In this document: positions 1 to 8,912 of the stretch, one piece after another
How positions within the stretch are numbered: the stretch's first letter is position 1
Layout of the letters: every line of letters begins with the position of its first letter
From: Petralouisia muris
GTDB lineage: Bacteria > Bacillota > Clostridia > Lachnospirales > Lachnospiraceae
Assembly: GCF_004793545.1 (NCBI RefSeq)
Contig: NZ_SRYA01000015.1
Coordinates: 1 to 64,000, forward strand
Direction: 5' to 3'
DNA: 64,000 nucleotides
Translations under genes and position numbers: made by a program
The notes under the pieces: model-generated
Database searches by the model: none
What the model was told of the DNA's origin: nothing
What the model saw: the letters and a program-made list of their open reading frames with translations, nothing else

Positions 1-8
1 TGCACGCA

Positions 9-48
9 AAAAATCCACCAGTTTTGAATGGACTGATGGATTTTTTGT
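9..48 (-). terminator. Terminator-like hairpin downstream of the transposase
   Basis: AAAAAATCCACCAG and CTGATGGATTTTTT form a stem (one mismatch) around a short loop, about 45 nt past the transposase stop on the minus strand. The A/T runs on both arms would allow termination in either direction. It could also be part of the IS end. Confidence 0.45.
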
Positions 49-91
49 GATTCAGATAAAGATTTCCTTTATTTCAAGAGATTTTATTCTC

Positions 92-1393
92 TTATTTTTC
101 ATTTATCAGGATAATGATCCGCTTTAGGTTTACTGCAAATATAGCCATCGCTCCCTGTATCTCCATGTTAATGAGGCCTGATGATGACGCCGTGTCATAA
201 CCATGCCTGTGCTTTAACTCGCTGTTCTTTGCCGCTATCTTATAACGCTCCTTCATTTTTTCTTTGAAGTGTTCTGTCTCCTGAAACTCTGCCTGTTTAC
301 TGTGGGCATCGCTTTTTAGGGTTTCACTGTATGTTTTCTTTTTCGCCCCTTCCTTATAACATCCGTCCCTGTATGGGCAGTATTTGCACTTTTCGATATC
401 AAAAAAATAAATCATGCGCGGATTCTTATTCTTCTTTTCTTTTTCACGCCTGTCCAGATATTTACGGACTGCCAGATGCCCTGCCTTACACTGATACATT
501 CCTGCGTCTTTATTAAATTCAAATTCATCCTCTTTTGTCCGCTTTCCCTGCGTAATTACGCTGTTTAATCTGGAAATCAGTTCATAGCCGCCATCTTGTG
601 CCGCTTCGATATTTTGCTGCTCGGAATAGGCTTTATCTCCAATTACTGTTTTCACTTCCATTCCGGCTTCCCTGCTTTTTTGAATTAGTTTCGGCAGTTC
701 TTTCCCATCTGTCTTTTCTCCGTTGGTAACTGTGGCTGCTGTAATGATGCGTTCCTCACTCATTGCCATATGTGTTTTGTATCCAAAGAAAGCGGTATCT
801 GCCGTTTTATGCCCTGTCTTTGCTTCTGTGTTTTTAGCTGGAAACAGTTCTTTCATTGATTCATCTATTTCATAAACAGCGCGCCGCAGTTTCTTTGACT
901 GCTCCAGAAGCGCCTGCCTTGGTGTTTTCTGGTTGTGCCTTGATTTTGTATGGGTTGCATCCACAATAATGGATTTTGATTTTATAATGCCTTTTTCTAA
1001 TGCAATTTGAACTGTTTTTCCAATCAGCATATCTAACAGGTTCATATCTTTTAGGCGCAGCTTACGGAATTTTGTCAGAGAACTTGGATTAATTACTGCT
1101 TCTTCTGGTGCCATATCAAGAAAGTATTTGAAGGACATATCATATTTGGAGCGTTCTGCAACGTCAATGTCAGATAATTCATAAATGGATTTCAGAAGCA
1201 GATATTTGAACATCCTGACAGGCGAGATTGCATTGCGTCCATTATCAAGACAGTATTTATCAATAAGCTCTTCATAAATAAATCCAAAATCTACCAATTC
1301 TTTAATCTGCCGGAGCAGGTTGTCTTTGGGAATGACTAACTCGTATATTTCCATATAGGGACTTAATAATAACTTTTGCTGTTGTTCAATCAT
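92..1393 (-). CDS. IS1182-family transposase, full length
   Basis: A 433-aa DDE transposase that catalyses cut-and-paste movement of its element. Visible features: an N-terminal DUF772-like helical region (residues about 40-120, with the NPSSLTKFRK segment), the catalytic-domain start SIIVDATHTKSRHNQ near 145, VIGDKAY near 255, a Cys-rich segment (KCKYCPYRDGCYKEG) around 340-352, and a C-terminal ELKHRHGYDTA motif with the expected acidic residue. No frameshift or internal stop is present, so it may still be active. The start is ATG 1391-1393, placed directly after a GGTGG-containing ribosome site buried in a hairpin. Family assignment is from overall sequence pattern. Confidence 0.9.
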   Translation of the reverse strand: MIEQQQKLLLSPYMEIYELVIPKDNLLRQIKELVDFGFIYEELIDKYCLDNGRNAISPVRMFKYLLLKSIYELSDIDVAERSKYDMSFKYFLDMAPEEAVINPSSLTKFRKLRLKDMNLLDMLIGKTVQIALEKGIIKSKSIIVDATHTKSRHNQKTPRQALLEQSKKLRRAVYEIDESMKELFPAKNTEAKTGHKTADTAFFGYKTHMAMSEERIITAATVTNGEKTDGKELPKLIQKSREAGMEVKTVIGDKAYSEQQNIEAAQDGGYELISRLNSVITQGKRTKEDEFEFNKDAGMYQCKAGHLAVRKYLDRREKEKKNKNPRMIYFFDIEKCKYCPYRDGCYKEGAKKKTYSETLKSDAHSKQAEFQETEHFKEKMKERYKIAAKNSELKHRHGYDTASSSGLINMEIQGAMAIFAVNLKRIIILINEK

Positions 1394-1448
1394 GATACCA
1401 CCGCCTGTATTTGATAATTACATTATACCAAATATAAGCGGTGGTATC
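1394..1448 (-). promoter_or_regulatory. Transposase promoter inside an RBS-sequestering hairpin
   Basis: Arms GATACCACCGC (1394-1404) and GCGGTGGTATC (1438-1448) are perfect complements. On the minus strand the start-proximal arm contains the ribosome site and abuts the ATG. The 33-nt loop carries a perfect -10, TATAAT (complement of 1422-1427). RNA started at this promoter would lack the distal arm and be translatable, while read-through RNA from outside would fold and hide the ribosome site, as known for several other IS elements. The geometry is seen; the function is inferred. Confidence 0.6.
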
Positions 1449-1459
1449 TACTTTTTCAG

Positions 1460-2065
1460 CGGCCTCCTTGAAGTGGGGGTGGTGATTAGGGGAATTAATC
1501 GGTTTTGCGGATTACAGCGTATTCTTACAGAAAAAGACAATAGATACAAGAAAATAGAGGGGATTGACGTATATTCTGAATGGTGCAGCTATACAAAAAT
1601 TTTTTCGGAAGCTGCTTTGGAGGAAACGATCGAAGCATATAAAAATTCAAATGCCGGTCTTTTTTACCAGTCTCAGGGAATATTTGAAAAGGTTCTGGAT
1701 TGGAGCCGTATGGTAAATAGGGAAATTGAAGGTTTGGAGGAAAAAGAAAAAACGGCATTCGATGGCGTAAAAGAAGCTCTTTCAGAAGCTTCTAAATTTG
1801 CCGATACCGCAGTGGTTTCCAGCGCAAATTCTAAAGCAGTTGAAGAAGAATGGCATAGATGCGGACTTATGGATTATGTAGATTATTTCATGACACAGGA
1901 AATGGGTTCAAAAGAGGAGTGTGTTTTTATTCAATTTTGGCAGGAAAAGAAATAGAAAGCTGGAAGGAGTTCAGAGATATTATACTAAATGCATTTCTAA
2001 ATGAAGAATATCAAAAGACTTATAGTGAAAAAAAGATAAAGGAATTTGAAAAAAATCTTCAGTAA
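1460..2065 (+). pseudogene. HAD-family hydrolase remnant, broken by IS insertion and by an internal deletion
   Basis: The reading frame resumes right of the IS and gives HAD cap and core features: a helical cap, then FADTAVVSSANSKAVEEEW (HAD motif II, Ser in VSSAN) and the following GLMDYVDYFMTQEMGSK. The N-terminal half with the nucleophile DxD is absent, cut off by the IS. After GSKEE the frame runs into nonsense, but the +2 frame continues with ILAGKEIESWKEF to the stop at 2065, the usual C-terminal segment of this HAD subgroup. The piece normally between them (motifs III/IV with GDAPGD-like Asp residues, roughly 40 codons) is missing. The gene is therefore broken at least twice. Confidence 0.7.
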
Positions 2066-2072
2066 AATATAA

Positions 2073-2106
2073 GCCACTTTGACATGTTAATTAATGTCAA
2101 AGTGGC
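2073..2106. terminator. Perfect hairpin between convergent gene ends
   Basis: GCCACTTTGACAT (2073-2085) and ATGTCAAAGTGGC (2094-2106) pair perfectly around an 8-nt loop. It lies where the HAD remnant and the TetR remnant converge and overlaps the last TetR codons. On the minus strand it is followed by a T-rich stretch, so it best fits the tetR terminator. Confidence 0.6.
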
Positions 2107-2609
2107 TCAAGCAGGTTTGGAGAATCGTTTTTAGATACAATATCGTTTTTTCTTTGTTTCTTCCAGCTTTTTCTTTTGCCCAATCAAGCAAGGTTCCTGC
2201 AAGCGCTTCTGTATAAAAATTTGCAAGGAAATTTTTAAACTCTGGATCGAGATGTTTTTCTCTGGTCTTGTCAGCTTCATTGATAATTGTAGATATAATG
2301 TCTATAAAATCTGAATAAAAGAAACGCTTCATTTCATCCCGTCCAATGGCATCATAGGCACAGTTGATAATATAATCGTTTTCGTCAATATAATTCATAA
2401 TAAATCGGATTGCATCTTCATAATCCACTAATAAGTTGAATTGCCTTACAATATCAATGGCTTCTTCTGTTAACATCCACCGCAACAGGGTGTATATGTC
2501 ATCAAAATGGTAATAGAAGGTATTGCGGTTTACGCCGCAATTTTGAATGATTTCTTTTACCGTGATTTTTGAAAAAGGTTTATGACGCATTAATTCTTTT
2601 AATGTATCA
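2087..2609 (-). pseudogene. TetR/AcrR-family regulator lacking its N-terminus
   Basis: From about 2609 leftwards the minus strand encodes TLKELMRHKPFSKIT, then VKEIIQNCGVNRNTFYYHF, the typical TetR helix-turn-helix (residues 5-45 of the remnant), and a helical C-terminal ligand/dimer domain ending at 2087. The usual first 8-15 residues and the start codon are missing. The open frame extends further upstream only as antisense of the neighbouring transporter. An internal ATG (complement of about 2590) could give a product without helix 1. It would originally have been divergent from the transporter it presumably controlled. Confidence 0.7.
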
Positions 2610-2615
2610 ATTCCG

Positions 2616-4331
2616 GAAGTATTAGAAGAAGAAAAACGAATCAGCGCCGTATCCGATATAAGGGAAATCATAGGCGATGAAAATGCGATGTCTGGAAGCG
2701 CTGTTTCAACAGCTACAGCCACAACAAATACCGTTTCAGAAATCAGGAAAATTACAGTGATTGCAGTGTTGTTTGTGCTTATTGTACTAATACTGACTAC
2801 TACCTCATGGGCAGAACCGCTGATTATTTTGATTGGTTTGGGGATTGCAATCTTAATCAATGGCGGAACAAATATGATGTTTGGCGAGATCTCTTTTGTG
2901 ACAAATGCAGCAGGGAGTATTTTGCAGCTTGCGGTTTCACTGGACTATTCTGTATTTTTAATCCATCGTTTTGAGGAATGCCGGAAGGAGCAGCCAGACG
3001 AGCAGATAGCAATGGTGGATGCGCTGTGCAAGTCCACGACTTCTATTTTGTCCAGCGGCCTTACAACAGTGATCGGTTTTCTTGCGTTGGTATTGATGCA
3101 GTTTAAAATCGGGCCTGATTTGGGTCTGGCTTTGGCAAAAGGAATAGCAGTCAGTCTTATCACAGTTTTCATTTTTATGCCTTCCTTGATACTCATGGCT
3201 TTCAAGATTTTAGACAGGACAAAACACCAGATGTTTATGCCTGGATTCCAAAGATTTGGGAAAGCAGTAAACCGTATCGCAGTTCCTTTGGTCTGCGTAT
3301 TTGCCATTATCATTGCGCCCGCTTATCTGGCTTCTAATGCAAACGAGTATTATTATGGCTCATCAAATATTTTTAATGAAGAAACACAGTTAGGCAAAGA
3401 TATTGCTTCGATTGAAGAAGTGTTTGGACAGCGTGATACTTATGTATTGCTGGTTCCATGTGGAGATACAGCTACGGAAACAAAACTTTCAGACGAATTG
3501 CATGAGCTGCCTGAAATAACAAGTATTATATCTTATGTTGATATGGCAGGCGCAGAAATCCCCCTGGAATATCTGGATGAAGACACACTGGCAATGCTGA
3601 TGAGTGATGACTACAGCCGTATGGTGCTTTCCGTAGACGCCCATTATGAAGGTGAGGAAACGTTTGAATTGGTTGAAACAATCAGGGAGATTGCTGAATC
3701 CTGTTATCCTGGGACGTGGTATCTTGCAGGAGAGGGCGTAAGCACTTATGACTTAATGGATACGGTAACGGTGGATATGGTGAAAGTAAATTTAGCCGCG
3801 ATTGCTGCTGTTTTCATCGTGCTTCTTTTGACGATGAAATCGATCTCTTTGCCTGTTATTCTGGTATTGAGCATAGAAACGGCTATCTGGCTGAATCTTT
3901 CCTGCCCGTATTTTATGAATCAGACAATTTTCTATATTGCATATCTTATCATCAGCTCTATTCAATTAGGAGCCACGGTAGATTATGCAATTCTTATGAC
4001 AGACAGGTATAAAGAAAACAGGCAGACGTTTCAAAAGAAAGAGGCTGTATGGCACACGATTTCAGATGTGACAGTTTCGATCCTGACATCTGGTATTGTG
4101 CTTACAGCAGTAGGGTTACTGTTGGGCTATATATCAACCAATCAATTATTGGCACAGCTTGGCATTTTTGTAGGACGTGGCGCGATTTTTTCGTTGATGA
4201 TTGTGCTTCTGATTCTTCCGGGATTGTTATTTTTGTTTGATAAACTGATTACAAGAACACCGAAAAAAAGCAGGGAACATAAGCCGGCGGCTTTAAAGCG
4301 CAGACATAGACCGGCATTATTAAGGAGGTAA
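2616..4331 (+). pseudogene. MMPL/RND-type membrane transporter, 5'-truncated
   Basis: The reading frame is open from about 2616 and matches the MMPL (YdfJ-like) export family. It starts in the extracytoplasmic segment just before a membrane block (ITVIAVLFVLIVLIL), contains the intramembrane LDYSVFLIHRFEE motif near 3000 and its repeat-half counterpart VDYAILMTDRYKE near 4000, and ends at 4331. Two transmembrane domains of five or six helices surround an extracytoplasmic loop (about 3340-3780). Full-length relatives have a further N-terminal helix and loop of roughly 150-250 residues, which is absent. An internal ATG at 2688 could start a 547-aa product, so residual function cannot be excluded. 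A repeat-rich secreted protein gene follows 6 bp later. Confidence 0.7.
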
Positions 4332-4337
4332 TGTAAA

Positions 4338-6500
4338 ATGAACTGTTCTAAATTAAAAAAAATTTTGGCAGCCTTACTGGCGGCAGCCATAGCTGCAACT
4401 GCTGTTTTGCCAGTTTTTGCGTCAGCTTCTGAAGCAAATTCACAGAAAGAAGAAGTAGTGTATGTAAATTTGGATAATGGCGGCTCTGCAAAGGAAATCA
4501 ATGTGGTCAATATTTTCAATGTAGAAAGCGGAAAAGTTGTTGATTATGGAAAATATCAGAATATAAGAAATATGACTACCACGGATGAGGCGGATTATTC
4601 GGGTAATACAGTGACAATCCATACGTCTGCGGAGAAACTTTATTATGAGGGGAAACTTGACAGTGTAGTTATGCCCTGGGATATTAAGATTCAATATTAT
4701 ATGGATGGAAAACCTTATTCCGGAGAAGAAATTGCAGGCATGAGCGGTGCAATGAAAATGAAACTCCAGATTGAAAAAAATGAAAAATGCCGGGGGAACT
4801 TCTATGAAAGTTATGCATTGCAGGCGTCTTTATCGCTGGATACTGACAAGTGTAAAAATATTGTCGCAGGGGATGCTACTATTGCCAATGTAGGGAGCGA
4901 TAAACAGCTCACTTATACGATTTTACCCGGCAAAGGGGCAGATATTGAAATTACGGCAGATGTGACAGATTTTGAGCTGGGTGGAATATCCATCAATGGA
5001 ATCCCATTAAACCTTAATATAGAAGTGGATGATGATGAACTGATGGATCAGGTTACAGAACTGCTGGATGCAATCGGGAAATTAGATGATGGGGCAGGAG
5101 AATTGCAGGATGGCGTTTCCAAGCTGCAGGATGGAGCAGAGACTGAGTTAAAAGATGGGGTACATGACCTGACAGATGGAGCTTCCAAACTACAGGATGG
5201 GGCCTATGCGTTAAAAGACGGTGGGAACAGCCTGCAAAGCGGAGCCGCAGAACTGCAAAATGGAGTAAACGAGTTAGATGAAGGAATTCATTCTTTGAAT
5301 AGCGGAATAGGGCAAATGCAGGAAGCGCTGAATGCTTTAAATGGACAGTCGCAAGAACTTGTAAATGGCTCTTCTTCTTTTCGAACAGCGCTTGGGAAAC
5401 TGCAGGAAGCATTAAGCGGCATATCTGTAACAAGTGAAGATTTAACCGCATTGACAGACGCATCTTCTGCGATAAAGAGTGGAATTGATGATCTTGTTTC
5501 AGGAATCACTTCACTACAAGATAATATAAGTTTTAGCGCTTATAAAGCGGCCATGCTGCAGAATGGGTTAGATATTGATGGACTTCGCCAGAAAAACGAG
5601 TCAGCAATCGGAAATTTACAAGGACTGATCAGCAGTCTGTCCTCCCAGATTGAAACTTTGAAAAATGCAGGGATGGATACCGGAGACTTGGAAGCGCAGC
5701 TTGGGAGCCTGTCAGATATTATTGCATTGCTTGGCGCTAATAATGCAAGCATAGGAGGAACTGAAAGTTATCTATCAGCGCTCAATTCTAACTTGTCTGC
5801 ATTACTGCAGGGCGCAACAGCTTTACAAGCGAATTACGGAGCCTTTGACAGCAAAATTGGAGAATTGGTAAATAAAATCGGAGGTCTGGCATACCAGATG
5901 TCGGAACTTTCCACAGTGGTAAATACATTGGTAACAGAGTATGAAAAGCTAGACAGAGGAATTAGAGGATATACAGATGCGGTTGCAAAAATTGTTGCAA
6001 GTTATTCGCAGATTACTGACGGAGCTTCCAAACTTGTTTCTGGGAGCGGCGCATTAAAAAACGGAAGTGATAGTTTATACAGCGGAACAGGAGAACTGCT
6101 TTCTGGTATTGTGGAAATATACAATGGAACAGGCACTTTAAAGGACGGAACAGGCACTTTAGATGAAGGGGTTGCAGAATTGATTTCCGGCATAGCGCAG
6201 CTTTATGACGGTGCAGGAAAGTTGAAAGACGGAACCTCCGAAATGCGGGAAGAAACTGATGGCATGGATTCAGAGATTACAGATAAAATTGACGAATTGC
6301 TGGAAACTGTTACCGGAGGTGATCTGGAAGTCGTATCTTTTGTGTCAGATAAAAATACAAATATAGATAAGGTGCAATTTGTGATTAAAACAGATGGAAT
6401 TCATACAGAAGAGATAGAAGAAGACAATGCCGTGGAAGCAAAGACTTTGAATATGTGGCAGAAATTTTTGAATCTGTTTGGCCTGTATGATAAGGAGTGA
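4338..6500 (+). CDS. Secreted protein with xxxLxxG heptad repeats (YhgE/Pip-like ectodomain)
   Basis: A 720-aa exported protein with a signal peptide (KKILAALLAAAIAATAVLP, cleavage likely after ASA near residue 30). Residues about 40-245 form a beta-rich domain. Two blocks of heptads such as KLQDGASKLQDG (about 250-325 and 560-635) flank a helical middle, the repeat known from YhgE/Pip proteins beside MMPL exporters. Unlike YhgE it has no C-terminal membrane helices, so it is probably released or held by the transporter. It follows the MMPL gene by 6 bp with a GGAGG site, indicating one operon. The partner transporter is truncated, so its present role is unclear. Confidence 0.75.
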   Translation: MNCSKLKKILAALLAAAIAATAVLPVFASASEANSQKEEVVYVNLDNGGSAKEINVVNIFNVESGKVVDYGKYQNIRNMTTTDEADYSGNTVTIHTSAEKLYYEGKLDSVVMPWDIKIQYYMDGKPYSGEEIAGMSGAMKMKLQIEKNEKCRGNFYESYALQASLSLDTDKCKNIVAGDATIANVGSDKQLTYTILPGKGADIEITADVTDFELGGISINGIPLNLNIEVDDDELMDQVTELLDAIGKLDDGAGELQDGVSKLQDGAETELKDGVHDLTDGASKLQDGAYALKDGGNSLQSGAAELQNGVNELDEGIHSLNSGIGQMQEALNALNGQSQELVNGSSSFRTALGKLQEALSGISVTSEDLTALTDASSAIKSGIDDLVSGITSLQDNISFSAYKAAMLQNGLDIDGLRQKNESAIGNLQGLISSLSSQIETLKNAGMDTGDLEAQLGSLSDIIALLGANNASIGGTESYLSALNSNLSALLQGATALQANYGAFDSKIGELVNKIGGLAYQMSELSTVVNTLVTEYEKLDRGIRGYTDAVAKIVASYSQITDGASKLVSGSGALKNGSDSLYSGTGELLSGIVEIYNGTGTLKDGTGTLDEGVAELISGIAQLYDGAGKLKDGTSEMREETDGMDSEITDKIDELLETVTGGDLEVVSFVSDKNTNIDKVQFVIKTDGIHTEEIEEDNAVEAKTLNMWQKFLNLFGLYDKE

Positions 6501-6576
6501 GCGCTAAGAGAATAATTAATAACAAAATACTATATGGAGACTGTAGAATTTCGATGAGCTGAAATATAGGAGATAA

Positions 6577-6616
6577 GAAAGCCGGCAGACTTAATTCTAT
6601 CTGCTGGCTTTCTTTC
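6577..6616 (+). terminator. Rho-independent terminator of the MMPL/repeat-protein operon
   Basis: GAAAGCCGGCAGA (6577-6589) pairs with TCTGCTGGCTTTC (6600-6612) and is followed by TTTC. The group II intron remnant begins three bases later. Confidence 0.8.
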
Positions 6617-6618
6617 AT

Positions 6619-8001
6619 GTGTGCCCGATGGGCACACGTTCTAACGGGTGAAAGTCCCCAATCCGCCCGGCAGTGGGAAGGATACAGCCGAAGCCAAGGG
6701 AGTCCACAGTGAGGTGGAATCTGAAGAAAGGATTAGGCAAAACTTTGGCTTACTGCATTCGAGGCTAAATGCAGGGATAAGATTGCATGACAAATCGAAG
6801 TCCAATAACTGCACGGGACTGTATTTAGTATTTATAGAGCGAGTATAAGAGAAAGAGGGCTGAACTTTAGGAGATGTGAGTAAATGAATGTAACCAAAGA
6901 TGGGTTTAAGGACAGACAACTTCATATGGAAGACTATCTGCAAATGGAAACTGCGGAACAGGGAGAGTATGCAGAAGTGTCCGTCTACCAGCGGATTACT
7001 GAAAACAACGACATCATCATGGACTTGTGGACGGACAATCTACTGGAAGTGATTTTACGGAAAGACAACCTAAACAAGGTATATAAGAAGGTAAAATCAA
7101 ACAAAGCCTAGGAACTGACGCCGCTGTTTGAACCACAGTTTTTGGAGAACAGCTATGGGTTCAGACCGGGGAGGAGCCAGCATGACGCACTAAAAGCCTG
7201 CAAGAGGAATGTAGACGAAGGGTACGTGTATGTGGTGAGCATGGATTTAGAGAAGTTCTTTGACAAGGTGAACCACAGCAAATTAATAGAGGTGCTGTCA
7301 CGGACAATCAAGGACGGACGTGTAATATCGCTGATACACAAATACCTGAATGCAGGAGTATTGCAGAACGGATTCTTCGAGAAAACGGAAGAAGGAGTGC
7401 CGCAGAGAGGGCCAGTAAGTCCGGTATGCGGAAATGTGATGTTAAATGAACTGGACAAAGAACTGGAATGCCACCGGTTCGTGAGGTCGCAGACAACGCG
7501 CTGATATTCTGCAAGAGCAGAAAGAGTACGGGGAGGACGCTTGCGAACATCATTCTATTCATAGAGGGAGAATTATTCCTGAAAGTAAACCGAGCCAAGA
7601 CAACAGTAACTCACGTCAGCAGGATAAAATATCTGGGGTATGCATTTTACAGGAGCAGAGGGAAGTGCAGATTCCGGGTACACCCCAAGAGTGCCAAAAA
7701 GATGAAAGGCAGGATAAGAGAGATAACTCAGAAAAACAAAGGGTGGAGTAATGACTACCGAAGACAGAAACTAGCGAAGTACGAGGTACCGAAACCTAAG
7801 AGTATTAAAGCTTGAAGAATGGCAGGTGCATCAGATAGCCAACAGCCGGAAGGGTTACTGGAGGACAGCGCAGATATTAAGCGTAGCCCTCACCAATAAA
7901 ATAATAGCCAAGCGGGGCTATATCTCTATGCTTGACTATTATCTGAAAGTATCGTGAAAACTATTGAACCGCTGTATACCGAACGGTATGTACAGTGGTG
8001 T
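6619..8001 (+). mobile_element. Degenerate group II intron
   Basis: The 5' end GTGTGCCCGATGGGCACAC followed by GTTCTAACGGGTGAAAGTCC is a typical group II intron domain I start (GUGYG). An intron-encoded reverse transcriptase remnant lies at 6884-7957. A domain V-like hairpin is at 7966-8001 (CCGCTGTA...TACAGTGG with a GAAC-containing loop). Domain VI and the normal 3' end are not recognisable, so the intron is truncated. Its position immediately behind a terminator hairpin is the site preference described for class C introns; class assignment is inference. Confidence 0.8.
6884..7957 (+). pseudogene. Group II intron reverse transcriptase/maturase (LtrA-like), multiply inactivated
   Basis: Fragments in order: an N-terminal piece to KVKSNKA (stop TAG at 7109-7111); the same frame resuming at ELTPLFEPQFLENSYGFRPG (RT domains 2-4, with MDLEKFFDKV); a frameshift near 7490; ADNALIFCKS to 7815; and a second shift giving EEWQVHQIANSRKGYW to the stop at 7957. 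The region normally between KSNKG and ELTPLFEP (roughly 75 codons) is deleted. The YADD active site has lost one base (GAGGTCGCAGAC for an expected GAGGTACGCAGAC), and its last Asp has become Asn. A further deletion removes much of the X/thumb domain after KLAKY. No functional RT can be made. Confidence 0.85.
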
Positions 8002-8089
8002 TATTCCGACTTTTTCATTATTCCGAAATATCCAGTCTAAAGTTACATTTATAAGGAATCTGTGTCAAAAAGTCGGGATAATTATTGTC

Positions 8090-8209
8090 TTACTTTAAGC
8101 AGTAGAGCCGCTTCAAAAGTTCTTCATCATCTTTCCAATTAATGTCGTATTCAGTTGAATATAACGGATTTATATCGGATGTTGCTTTGTCAATGGCTTC
8201 TTTTTTCAT
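8090..8209 (-). CDS. Short unknown ORF or gene fragment (39 aa)
   Basis: On the minus strand an ATG (complement of 8207-8209) opens a 39-codon frame with a plausible protein composition (ATSDINPLYSTEYDINW, ending KRLYCLK). The frame stays open about 15 codons further upstream, so this may be the 3' end of a longer gene removed by rearrangement. It lies between the intron remnant and the IS66 remnant. I do not recognise the family. Confidence 0.25.
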   Translation of the reverse strand: MKKEAIDKATSDINPLYSTEYDINWKDDEELLKRLYCLK

Positions 8210-8256
8210 TGTTGTATCAGCATTGTTACTATTCACAGCCAATTTATTGGCATGTC

Positions 8257-8296
8257 AAAAAAAGCGGGTGGACAGTGATTGTTTGCCCGCTTTTTT
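8257..8296. terminator. Bidirectional terminator hairpin
   Basis: AAAAAAAGCGGG and CCCGCTTTTTT pair across an 18-nt loop. It sits just past the 3' end of the IS66-like remnant and probably terminated that transcript on the minus strand. Confidence 0.65.
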
Positions 8297-8310
8297 GTCA
8301 GATTGATATT

Positions 8311-8724
8311 TTATGCTGATTTATGTATGAATATTTCCTCTACAGTATATGGAGTTCCTTCACAAAGACGCTGCAGCGCATGGATCTCATTTATGTTATT
8401 TCTGCGGCATGTTTCAATATAAGTCTTTATCCTGGCAAAGTTCTGTGCCGCTTTTTCTGATTCAAACTGTCCAGATATTTTCATATGGGATTTTATTCCA
8501 CGCAGCCCCCTTTCTGAAAGATTATTGGTGGTCGGCAGGGTAAAGTATTCTACCCAAAGAAAATAATTTCTTCGGTATTCCTCTATCCGTTTCAAAAGGG
8601 TTTCCTCAAAACCCTTATGTGGGATGGGCGGTCTGGTAATGGAAATCCGCAGGTTGGTGCAAATTTGGATTTGAAGATATAGTGTGCCGTTTGCCCTTAA
8701 AGACGATGCCCCGATGCGAATCAT
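8311..8724 (-). pseudogene. IS66-family transposase, C-terminal fragment
   Basis: The minus-strand frame carries the end of an IS66 DDE transposase: YFTLPTTNNLSERGLRGIK (with the last catalytic Glu) and the conserved KISGQFESEKAAQNFARIKT, then the terminal domain. Homology starts only around residue 38 of the open frame (GFEETLLKRI); full transposases are about 500 aa, so at least three quarters are missing. The first 37 codons look unrelated. No partner IS66 ORFs are nearby, so this is a relic. Confidence 0.75.
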
Positions 8725-8776
8725 CTCGGAATCGCTCGGGGGTTAAATATCAATGTTTTTACTTGCTTGAGTTTTG

Positions 8777-8805
8777 TTGACATTTAACCGCTGGAGTAAT
8801 AAAAC
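8777..8805 (+). promoter_or_regulatory. Possible sigma-A promoter for the AraC-GH39 gene
   Basis: TTGACA (8777-8782), 17 bp, TAAAAC (8800-8805), about 108 bp upstream of the start codon. The -35 is perfect and the -10 is a 4/6 match. The rest of 8725-8912 contains no gene that I can see. Confidence 0.4.
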
Positions 8806-8912
8806 GCATGAAATAGTTCAGATAGAGATTAATTTTTATTGCAGGGCTGGATATCTGGCGTTAAGATAAAAATGAAACGGCATTTGGCAAATCATTGATT
8901 TAGGAGACCGAA

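Larger units (their letters stand above)
1..1470 (-). mobile_element. IS1182-family insertion sequence (left boundary not resolved)
   Basis: The transposase reads leftwards and fills most of this stretch. On the right the element must end between the regulatory hairpin (to 1448) and about 1475, where the HAD-like reading frame resumes. I could not find a matching terminal inverted repeat in bases 1-90, so the left end may lie outside the window. The insertion separates the HAD-hydrolase remnant at 1460-2065 from its N-terminal half. Boundaries are inference. Confidence 0.7.

Noticed and set aside
2610-2860. N-terminal extension of the TetR reading frame (minus strand)
   Set aside because: It is the antisense of the MMPL membrane segment; its hydrophobic Ile/Val/Ser composition is a shadow and TetR homology begins only at about 2609.
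8001-8090. Complete group II intron 3' end (domain VI) in this stretch
   Set aside because: I could not find a bulged-A domain VI helix or the AY end; sequence after 8001 looks unrelated.
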